This document shows positions 1-5,574 of a stretch of DNA of 7,385 nt, in pieces. Each line of letters opens with the position of its first letter. Within the stretch, counting starts at the first letter, position 1. This stretch comes from CAZPRQ01 sp964589415 (GTDB lineage: Bacteria; Patescibacteriota; Doudnabacteria; UBA920). The position numbers and the translations under genes were made by a program. Where the stretch lies: positions 1 to 7,385 of the forward strand of contig CAZPRQ010000049.1 of assembly GCA_964589415.1 (NCBI GenBank), given 5' to 3'. Under the pieces are notes generated by a model, which saw only the letters and a list, made by a program, of their open reading frames with translations, was not told the origin of the DNA and made no database searches.

Positions 1-203
1 CTGCCCGGGCCGGTATTTACCACCAATTTTGTTATTTTAAATTTTTTATCTTTAATTTTTGACTTTAAAAATTCTTCCAGTTTTTTTATAATTTTATGCC
101 CGCTATGGGAACCAATTATATAGGTCTTGGAAGTAACCGTGTCCTCGCCGTTTAGCTTGAACGTAACGGTTTCGTGATTGGTGGAATTTATATACAGAAT
201 CAT
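1..203 (-). CDS. tsaB: TsaB (YeaZ) tRNA threonylcarbamoyladenosine biosynthesis subunit, N-terminal part, cut by the window edge
   Basis: The reading frame starts at ATG 203-201 and stays open for 67 codons to the left edge. The N-terminus (MILYINSTNHETVTFKL) is the first beta strands of the ASKHA/RNase H-like fold. A basic lysine-rich helix (about residues 40-60) follows, then VVNTGPG at the very edge (about residues 61-67). That is the beginning of the TGPGSFTG motif that marks TsaB. By family knowledge, TsaB is the non-catalytic partner of TsaD and, with TsaE, helps transfer the threonylcarbamoyl group to A37 of ANN-decoding tRNAs in the cytoplasm. About two thirds of the protein lies outside the window. 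The gene follows the DUF2238 gene on the same strand, with a 120-bp gap filled by an imperfect palindrome. No clear ribosome binding site is seen. Other ASKHA proteins are possible but fit the motif less well. Confidence 0.77.
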   Translation of the reverse strand, partial: MILYINSTNHETVTFKLNGEDTVTSKTYIIGSHSGHKIIKKLEEFLKSKIKDKKFKITKLVVNTGPG

Positions 204-219
204 ATTGTGAGTTTACTTT

Positions 220-315
220 ATTCACAAACACACGAATAGTCACAAATCACACCAACTATATACATACTCTAGTTGCAAATTCGTGATATTGGTGTTAATT
301 AGTGAGTTCGTGAAT
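220..315. repeat. Imperfect palindromic repeat, copy 1 (attcgtg family)
   Basis: Two arms, 220-256 and 279-315, are reverse complements at 26 of 37 positions, separated by a 22-bp centre. Each arm is built from degenerate copies of cacgaatt / aattcgtg. The left-arm segment 231-252 matches 966-987 of copy 2 at 19 of 22 positions, and the 13-mer ttgcaaattcgtg (273-285) is identical to 1007-1019. The two copies therefore share family, orientation and arm spacing. It fills the gap between the DUF2238 stop codon and the tsaB start, so both flanking minus-strand genes could be affected by an RNA hairpin formed here. There is no T-tract on either side, so it is not a classical intrinsic terminator. 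Its origin (REP/MITE-like element) is inference. Confidence 0.72.
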
Positions 316-323
316 GAGAAAAA

Positions 324-938
324 TTATTTAGCATTTCGAATAAAACGGTCATGCAATTTGGAAAGCGTAAGCAGCGAAACAATGGAGCCAACAAAACACA
401 TAAACATATCCCACTGGCTGTCCCAAATGTCGCCTTGGGTACCCAAAAAAGCATTACCCGCCTCTCCCGAAAGCAGGGAAATCCACCACTCAATAAATTC
501 GTAACTCGCGGCAAAGCCAAGCAGAAACATAACTATAATAAAATTTCGCCACCAAGCACTGGGAACAATATTTCTCCTTATAAAATATTCCCGGGCAACC
601 AAAGCCGGCACAAAACCCTGCATAAAATGCCCTAACCGGTCGTAATAATTCCGCTGTAATCCAAATTCATCCCTAATCCAATTAAACAATGGCATTTCGG
701 CATAAGTAGTGTGACCGCCAATCATTAAAATAAAGGAGTGAAGGAGCAACAGTACATACACCAGCTTGGTAAATTCAAACTTACGAATGGTTAAGATTAA
801 AATAACAAGCGCCACTATAGCCGGAAAAATTTCCAGCGCCCAGGTAAAATATCCGGCCGGCGGACGAAACCCGCTCCACGCCAAAACCGCAAAAAACGCC
901 GCCAATATACCTATATAAAAATTCTTTCCATTTTTCAT
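324..938 (-). CDS. yjdF: DUF2238 / YjdF-type integral membrane protein
   Basis: This is a 204-aa polytopic membrane protein of the DUF2238 family, to which E. coli inner-membrane protein YjdF belongs. Hydrophobic segments lie at about residues 8-24, 34-51, 57-74, 129-147 and 174-194. The family signatures are in the right order: a His and GGH at 67-76, YAEMP at 79-83, RNYYDRLGHFMQG at 96-108, Glu117, YEFIEWW at 146-152 and GTQGDIWDSQWDM at 166-178. The conserved His, Glu and Asp residues near the membrane face suggest a polar or metal-binding site, but the biochemical function is unknown and I do not infer one. The start is ATG 938-936, with no Shine-Dalgarno site. The gene lies between two copies of the same palindromic repeat, on the strand shared with the Mur ligase and tsaB. 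Length is normal for the family and I see no damage. It should not be confused with the Gram-positive gene controlled by the yjdF riboswitch; no such leader is seen. Confidence 0.88.
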   Translation of the reverse strand: MKNGKNFYIGILAAFFAVLAWSGFRPPAGYFTWALEIFPAIVALVILILTIRKFEFTKLVYVLLLLHSFILMIGGHTTYAEMPLFNWIRDEFGLQRNYYDRLGHFMQGFVPALVAREYFIRRNIVPSAWWRNFIIVMFLLGFAASYEFIEWWISLLSGEAGNAFLGTQGDIWDSQWDMFMCFVGSIVSLLTLSKLHDRFIRNAK

Positions 939-955
939 ACAAATAATTTACTTAT

Positions 956-1039
956 TCCACTAATTCACGAATTTTCACAAATTACACGAAGAATGAAATA
1001 GTTCCTTTGCAAATTCGTGTTAATTCGTGTATTAGTGGA
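956..1039. repeat. Imperfect palindromic repeat, copy 2 (attcgtg family)
   Basis: Arm 956-982 and arm 1013-1039 are reverse complements at 23 of 27 positions, around a 30-bp centre. Both begin, read inward, with tccactaat and contain repeated cacgaatt / aattcgtg words spaced about 10 bp. It is in the same orientation as copy 1 (220-315): the matching left and right arm segments of the two copies are offset by 735 and 734 bp. The copies bracket the DUF2238 gene. It lies upstream of that gene's start and downstream of the Mur ligase stop. RNA from either strand could fold into a long hairpin, but no T-tract follows. Confidence 0.75.
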
Positions 1040-1078
1040 CAAAAAAATTTTAATTCTAAATTCTACCTTCCTGCAGCT

Positions 1079-1174
1079 GTTAAAATGATAAGATGTTAAG
1101 ATGTTAAGATAATAAGATGATAGAATGTTAAAATGTTAATATGATAGAATGATAAAATGTTAAGATGTTAAAAT
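1079..1174. repeat. Tandem array of twelve 8-bp units, consensus GTTAAGAT / GATAAAAT
   Basis: Twelve consecutive 8-bp units read, in order: gttaaaat, gataagat, gttaagat, gttaagat, aataagat, gatagaat, gttaaaat, gttaatat, gatagaat, gataaaat, gttaagat, gttaaaat. Every unit ends in AT, position 4 is always A, and variation is concentrated at positions 2, 5 and 6. The array ends 11 bp before the Mur ligase stop codon (1186-1188), so it is the immediate 3' flank of that gene on the minus strand. It contains many stop codons in several frames and is not coding. Together with palindrome copy 2 it accounts for most of the 247-bp gap between 939 and 1185; the rest is A/T-rich with nothing recognisable. 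Confidence 0.85.
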
Positions 1175-1185
1175 GTAAAAAAATT

Positions 1186-2520
1186 TTATTTATTTTTACT
1201 TAATGCTGCTTTTACCTCTTCCCTCTCATCCCATTCAATGCGTTTATTTCCCGGCAAGACTAAAAACTGCTCGCTGCCTTTGCCCGTAATAATAACTATA
1301 TCACCTTCTCGGGCAATGGAAAGCGCGTAACCAATAGCAGCTTTTCTGTCCAAAATGGTTTTTACTTCCTTAACTTTCCGCAGCGGGGGCAACACTTCGC
1401 TTATGCCTTCCTGAATGTTTTGGGCAATAATTTCCGCGTCTGTCTCGTATACGTCATCATTAGTAATAATTATAATATCACTCATTCGGGCGGAAATCCG
1501 TCCAAACTCGGCTCGCTTGGCCACATCACGGTGGCCGCCGGTGGATCCGAATACATGCAGAATGCGCTTATGCGGCATGCCATTTACAGCCTTCAGCGCC
1601 GCTTGCATGGCGGCAGGCTCCGGCGCGTAGTCAACAAATACTCGAAAACCCACCCTGGTTTCCAATTCTTCCATTCTACCCGCTGCCCCGGAAAAACTTT
1701 GCAATGCTTTTGCCGATAACTCAATTCCTACGCCCAACGCCTCGGCAATCGCCGAAGCCAATGCGGCGTTTGCCGCGTTAAACACGCCGGCCACCGGCAC
1801 GCGAAAAGCAGTCTGTTCGACCATAAATTCCAAAACATGGCCGGCTTGCAAGTTGTGGTACCACACCACTCGATTAAGCTTATAAAACTGTTTTTTAGTC
1901 TCATCCCCGGTTACGCCAATTTTTCTATTTACCGCAAACTCTAAAAAATAATCAGCGCTGGCATCATCCACATTTACGACCGAAAATTTATGGGGCACCT
2001 CGAACAAGCGGCCTTTAGCTTTACGGTAGTTTTCAAAACTACCATGCGCGTCCAAATGCGCGGGTGAAAGATTGGTCAGCGCTACGCCGGCAAAGGCTAT
2101 TCCCAAATGCCGGTTTTGCGCCAGCCCTTCGCTCGTACACTCAACAATGGCATATTTGCAGCCATTGGCTAACATTTTCGCCAAATATTTCTGGAGTAAC
2201 GGACCCCCGGGCATGGACAAGCCCTGTTTATTTATTTGCTCTCTACTACCGTCAAAAAAACTAACAGTAGTAACATACCCGCATATTTTTTTATTATCGC
2301 CCCGAGCAGCAGTTTCCTCTGAACCAAAACTGTTTAGAATATGCGCCAGCATTTTAATGGTGGTAGATTTTCCAGCCGTACCTGTTATGCCAATAACCAC
2401 CATATTACGCGAAGGATTGCCAAAATAAACACAAGCGATTCGCGCCAAGATTCCATGGTAAACAGGCCTTAATACTTTTAACAAACCCTCGGGCAGCAAT
2501 TTTTTTAGATATTTTCCCAT
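1186..2520 (-). CDS. murE: MurE-like Mur ligase (UDP-N-acetylmuramyl peptide synthetase family), CPR type lacking the N-terminal domain
   Basis: This 444-aa ATP-dependent Mur ligase should add the third amino acid to UDP-MurNAc-dipeptide during cytoplasmic peptidoglycan precursor synthesis. The central domain has the P-loop GITGTAGKST (44-53), ECTSEGL (127-133, matching EVSSHGL in E. coli MurE) and TNLSPAHLDAHG (149-160). An AKGRLF segment follows, whose Lys169 aligns with the carbamylated lysine. GVFNAANA (245-252) and DYAPEP (297-302) come next. The C-terminal domain has FGSTGGHRDVAKR (324-336) and GKGSEQ (413-418). Two things are odd. The P-loop lies near residue 44 rather than about 110, so most of the UDP-binding N-terminal domain of standard MurE is absent. 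Also, the amino-acid-selecting DNPR motif is replaced by NDDVYETD (354-361), so the added residue cannot be read from the sequence. The start is ATG 2520-2518, with a TATAAT box directly upstream. A MurE-related ligase of other specificity is the main alternative. Confidence 0.83.
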   Translation of the reverse strand: MGKYLKKLLPEGLLKVLRPVYHGILARIACVYFGNPSRNMVVIGITGTAGKSTTIKMLAHILNSFGSEETAARGDNKKICGYVTTVSFFDGSREQINKQGLSMPGGPLLQKYLAKMLANGCKYAIVECTSEGLAQNRHLGIAFAGVALTNLSPAHLDAHGSFENYRKAKGRLFEVPHKFSVVNVDDASADYFLEFAVNRKIGVTGDETKKQFYKLNRVVWYHNLQAGHVLEFMVEQTAFRVPVAGVFNAANAALASAIAEALGVGIELSAKALQSFSGAAGRMEELETRVGFRVFVDYAPEPAAMQAALKAVNGMPHKRILHVFGSTGGHRDVAKRAEFGRISARMSDIIIITNDDVYETDAEIIAQNIQEGISEVLPPLRKVKEVKTILDRKAAIGYALSIAREGDIVIITGKGSEQFLVLPGNKRIEWDEREEVKAALSKNK

Positions 2521-2528
2521 ACCTATAT

Positions 2529-2534
2529 ATTATA
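2529..2534 (-). promoter_or_regulatory. Candidate -10 box for the MurE-like gene (near-leaderless)
   Basis: The minus strand carries an exact TATAAT at 2534-2529, with only 8 bp between it and the ATG at 2520. Initiation about 7 bp downstream would start the mRNA at about 2522, giving a leader of only a couple of bases. No convincing -35 hexamer is seen at 16-18 bp spacing, and there is no Shine-Dalgarno site. The region is very A/T-rich, so a chance match is possible. Confidence 0.45.
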
Positions 2535-2581
2535 ACGGATATTTACCAAACCTGTAATTAGGAAAAGTGTGGAAAATATCG

Positions 2582-2587
2582 TATAAT
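2582..2587 (+). promoter_or_regulatory. Candidate -10 box for the small membrane protein / Clp-like operon
   Basis: An exact TATAAT lies 43 bp before the ATG at 2631 in the 110-bp region between divergent genes. A weak -35 candidate, ttagga at 2558-2563, sits 18 bp upstream with only 3 of 6 matches to TTGACA. The expected mRNA start is near 2594, giving a leader of about 37 nt without a recognisable Shine-Dalgarno site. The divergent -10 candidate at 2529-2534 is about 50 bp away, so the two promoters may share control. Confidence 0.45.
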
Positions 2588-2630
2588 ATAGTTAAGAAAA
2601 ATTGAATTTCCGATACAAAAAACAAACGTT

Positions 2631-2966
2631 ATGGGCGAACTCCCATTTAACTTCCTTACTTTTCCACTCTGGTGGTATTCCACGGGCTTCCGGTATTTTT
2701 TAATTTGGCTCAAAAAAATGCAAACATCCGCTTATTTCAAAAGCGGTTTGGAATTAATTGCCAGAGAAATTTTTACCCACCACACAAGACACTATAACTT
2801 CCTAAACCGACTTGGTTTGCTCGGTTTTGGATTTTTTTTACTCATTATAAAAACTTCATTTTTTTTATTATTTAACATACTTCTAATTTTGCTGGCATTA
2901 CTCTATATAATCATTCTGCCCGCTGTAATTGCTTTGGCCATTCATCAACTATATTTGCTGGTATAA
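2631..2966 (+). CDS. Small hydrophobic membrane protein encoded directly before the Clp-like gene
   Basis: This 111-aa protein opens with an aromatic segment (FPLWWYSTGFRYFLIW, 11-26) that may lie along the membrane surface. A charged, histidine-containing stretch follows (about 28-60, including HHTRHYN at 50-56). A very hydrophobic C-terminal half (61-111) probably makes two membrane helices, about 62-82 and 84-107. There are no catalytic motifs and I cannot assign a function. The stop codon (2964-2966) is 3 bp before the start of the Clp-like gene, so the two are almost certainly co-transcribed and probably translationally coupled. Because the neighbour is itself membrane-anchored, a role as a membrane partner or assembly factor for it is a reasonable inference. 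There is no Shine-Dalgarno site before ATG 2631, but the frame is preceded by a promoter-like TATAAT. Its length and composition fit a real gene rather than a shadow, since nothing is coded opposite it. Confidence 0.72.
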   Translation: MGELPFNFLTFPLWWYSTGFRYFLIWLKKMQTSAYFKSGLELIAREIFTHHTRHYNFLNRLGLLGFGFFLLIIKTSFFLLFNILLILLALLYIIILPAVIALAIHQLYLLV

Positions 2967-2969
2967 CGC

Positions 2970-5552
2970 ATGTTAAAACTAACACTAAAAACAAATTCCT
3001 CCGGTTGGCCGCTTTTTGCCCAAACCTCGCAAGGGGAGTTAACTTTTTCAGGATTATTTTCCCAAACGCGAATCCGGTCGGAAAAACGCCAATCCTTACT
3101 GGAAACTGTTTTTACAGCCGTTTTGGCGTTATTTGGCGCGACAGGACTTGTTATTGGACTATTTACTTTTATCTCCAACCCTCGCCTATTCTTCCCACAC
3201 CTATTTTTTACCGGATCAATCGGATTATTTATCTTCTACCTATCTTTACTCTCAGACCTGTATTTTATTTCTCGATTTTTTCATGCCCGAATTTTACAAA
3301 AACAAGCTAACATCCAAAATTGGATGAAGTCCGGTAACTTTGAACAGGCAACCGACGTATTTCCATACTTTAGCCCACAGTCACGCCAATGCTGGAACAG
3401 ATCACTTTTTGTAAGCCGCCAGCATGGCGGCAACTACGTAAGCGGCAGTGATATTTTATTTTCCCTCCTGCAAGATACAAGTGTTAATTTATTTTTTAGA
3501 AGATTTGACGGCAACGCCACAGACATAAAAATATTTTTACTAAACTACATTGCTCTGGAAACCCCGCCGAAAGAAGAAACCAAAGCCCTAGCGAGCCTGC
3601 CATTTACCGCTTTTTTACTTGCCGCCAGATTCGGAACCAAACAAATTGAACCGCTTATCCTGCTTGACGCCTTAAGCAAATCTTTACCAGAAGATCACAT
3701 AATACACTCAATTTTCAGCAACCTTGGCATTACCGAAACCGAGCTTAAAGAAGCTGTAAATTGGATTATTTCCGTAAATAAACTCAAACAAAAAGTTGTT
3801 TTACTAAAATCAAACCTGCATCCGGACAATTGGCAATTTTCTTCACATTTTCTACCCACTCCATTACTTAACCGCTACGGCGCCAATTTAAGCCACGCGG
3901 CCGCAAGCGGCACCTTAACACCGGCTTTGGGACATAATGCCGAAATTACCGCTTTAGCCGAACACTTGCTTAAAAACGACAGTATATTTTTAGTAGGCAA
4001 CCCGGGCTCGGGAAAAATGTCGCTGGTGCACGAATTTGCTTATGCCCAATGCTCCGGCCACTTGCCGGCACAATTGCAAAATAAACAACTAATTCAAATA
4101 AACTTTGAACAATTGTTGCGGGCGTGCAAACACAACCCAAAGCTATTAGGCAATTTGCTTAGTGAAGCGTGTGGTTTAAAAAATTACTTACTAATTTTTC
4201 CGAATTTCCACAGGGTAGTGCTTGAAAAAAATGCGGAAGACTTGGTTAAAACTTTCTTCTCCTTTACCAAGGACCGAGATTTGCAATATATAGCCAGCAC
4301 CACGCCGGACGGCCTTAAAGCCATTATAGGATTAACCGAAGAGCAAAAACTTTCCAATGAATACATTCTTACCGCCCCTTCACCCAGCGAACTATTTTTA
4401 AATGTCGCTTTACAAACAACAATTATTGAAGTTCATGGGAAAGTATTTTTTCTTTTCCCGGCCATTAAATTTGCCATTTTACTAGGAAGTCTATACGCCA
4501 AAACGGCACAACCTCAAGCTGCCATGAAAATCCTGTCTGAAGCGGCGAAGACGGCCATACATTCTTCAAAACGTTTCGAACTCAAACTCACTCCCCACGG
4601 CAGGCGGATAATAACAAAAAATTATATAGCTTCCATAGCCAGCAATTTATATCAAATACCGCAAAATGCCATTTTAGACCAAGAAAACCAACACTTATTG
4701 GAAATGGAAAAAGCTTTGGCCAAATACGTTATTGGACAAAGCTCCGCCCTTACCCACATTTCGGAAACCCTGCGTCGGACAAAGGGCGGCCTAACTAAAA
4801 ACGGCCTTTTAGGCTCACTGCTTTTTATTGGGCCTATGGGTTCAGGCAAAACCGAAACCGCCAAAGCGCTTGCCCTAACCTACTTGGGGAAAACTGAATT
4901 TTTACTCCGCATTGATGCGCAAAGCCAGGGCGGCAACATAACAAATATTGTTCAAGCCATAACCAATCACATTAAACACTACCCCCTATGCCTCCTGCTT
5001 ATAGAAAATTTTGAAGCAGCTTCACCCGAACTATGCTCCCTGCTTTTAGCCTTGCTTAAAACGGGTTCGTTTCAAGCTCAAACAAAATTCCCCTCCGGAC
5101 ATTGCCCTATATTGCTAATAGCTTCCTCCACTACAGGCACCGGTATTATTCGCTCCGGCATAGATGAACATAAGAGTCCGGAAGAAATTAAAACCAATCT
5201 GTTAAAAACGGGTTTTTTGGAAAATTGCCCGCCTGAACTTCTGGGAATATTTAACAGCATTGTTATTTTTTCTCCGCTTTCCAAGAGCGATTTGGAGAAG
5301 GTTGTCATTCTTCAACTTAACCAACTCAAAGCCGAACTCGCAAAGAAAAAAATTAATATCCACTTTACCAACAACTTAATCCTTTATATCCGCGATAAAA
5401 CTTACAACCAGGAATTAGGAGCTCGCCTGGTGCGCCGGTATATTGCCGAGCATATAGAAAACTTGGCCGCTGAAATTATACTCAAGAAAAAAACCGCCGC
5501 CAATTATGAATTCACGTTTGATATAAAAGACAACAAAGTTATAGTAAGCTAA
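2970..5552 (+). CDS. Membrane-anchored ClpC-like double-AAA+ protein with degenerate ATPase motifs (probable pseudo-unfoldase)
   Basis: This 860-aa protein has ClpA/ClpC architecture. Two membrane helices lie at about 46-68 and 74-97. Two Clp N-type repeats follow (about 134-195, with HGGNYVSGSDILFSLL at 152-167, and about 210-266). The D1 module is at about 303-480 (YGANLSHAAASGTL resembles the ClpC D1 entry), a small helical region at about 490-560, and D2 at about 575-850. Both Walker A loops are present: GNPGSGKM (343-350) and GPMGSGKT (621-628). Other core motifs are lost. The D1 Walker B acidic pair becomes Pro411-Asn412, and in D2 the catalytic Glu becomes Asn680 after Glu679. The D1 arginine pair becomes Asn463-Glu464, the D2 arginine finger becomes Ile760 and the D2 sensor-1 Asn becomes Ser720. 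The GYVG pore loop is deleted and the D1 KYRG loop becomes KHNP. Sensor-2 GAR (817-819) remains. No ClpP-docking LGF/VGF tripeptide is evident. The frame is intact over 2.6 kb, arguing against a pseudogene. The family is secure; the activity is inferred to be nucleotide binding or scaffolding. Confidence 0.85.
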   Translation: MLKLTLKTNSSGWPLFAQTSQGELTFSGLFSQTRIRSEKRQSLLETVFTAVLALFGATGLVIGLFTFISNPRLFFPHLFFTGSIGLFIFYLSLLSDLYFISRFFHARILQKQANIQNWMKSGNFEQATDVFPYFSPQSRQCWNRSLFVSRQHGGNYVSGSDILFSLLQDTSVNLFFRRFDGNATDIKIFLLNYIALETPPKEETKALASLPFTAFLLAARFGTKQIEPLILLDALSKSLPEDHIIHSIFSNLGITETELKEAVNWIISVNKLKQKVVLLKSNLHPDNWQFSSHFLPTPLLNRYGANLSHAAASGTLTPALGHNAEITALAEHLLKNDSIFLVGNPGSGKMSLVHEFAYAQCSGHLPAQLQNKQLIQINFEQLLRACKHNPKLLGNLLSEACGLKNYLLIFPNFHRVVLEKNAEDLVKTFFSFTKDRDLQYIASTTPDGLKAIIGLTEEQKLSNEYILTAPSPSELFLNVALQTTIIEVHGKVFFLFPAIKFAILLGSLYAKTAQPQAAMKILSEAAKTAIHSSKRFELKLTPHGRRIITKNYIASIASNLYQIPQNAILDQENQHLLEMEKALAKYVIGQSSALTHISETLRRTKGGLTKNGLLGSLLFIGPMGSGKTETAKALALTYLGKTEFLLRIDAQSQGGNITNIVQAITNHIKHYPLCLLLIENFEAASPELCSLLLALLKTGSFQAQTKFPSGHCPILLIASSTTGTGIIRSGIDEHKSPEEIKTNLLKTGFLENCPPELLGIFNSIVIFSPLSKSDLEKVVILQLNQLKAELAKKKINIHFTNNLILYIRDKTYNQELGARLVRRYIAEHIENLAAEIILKKKTAANYEFTFDIKDNKVIVS

Positions 5553-5574
5553 ACCCCGCTAGCAGCGGGGTTTT
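5551..5574. terminator. Hairpin terminator between convergent genes
   Basis: CCCCGCT (5554-5560) pairs with AGCGGGG (5564-5570) around an AGC loop. The stem extends by three A-T pairs (5551-5553 with 5571-5573) and ends in TTTT on the plus strand. It begins inside the stop codon of the Clp-like gene (5550-5552), and the T-tract overlaps the stop codon of the FemAB gene on the other strand (5575-5573). It most likely terminates the plus-strand operon. The minus-strand T run (three T) is weak, so two-way action is possible but less certain. Confidence 0.85.

Noticed and set aside
220..315. Rho-independent terminator after the DUF2238 gene
   Set aside because: The arms are long, A/T-rich and imperfect, with no T-tract; a repeat element fits better.
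351..635. Plus-strand 94-codon frame opposite the DUF2238 gene
   Set aside because: The opposite strand codes for a complete protein with all DUF2238 motifs; this frame is low-complexity and has no recognisable domain.
324..1080. yjdF-type riboswitch ahead of the DUF2238 gene
   Set aside because: The riboswitch is linked to a different Gram-positive family of that name, and the leader here is an A/T-rich palindrome, not a structured aptamer.
1079..1174. Small coding region across the 8-bp array
   Set aside because: An 8-bp period breaks codon phase and the array contains stop codons in several frames.
2970..5552. Intact ClpC unfoldase for ClpP proteolysis
   Set aside because: Walker B, arginine fingers, pore loops and the ClpP-docking tripeptide are altered or not found, so naming it clpC would overstate its activity.
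2970..5552. Decaying pseudogene of clpC
   Set aside because: The frame is open for 860 codons, domain spacing is kept, both Walker A loops and sensor 2 are intact, and it has its own promoter-like sequence and terminator.
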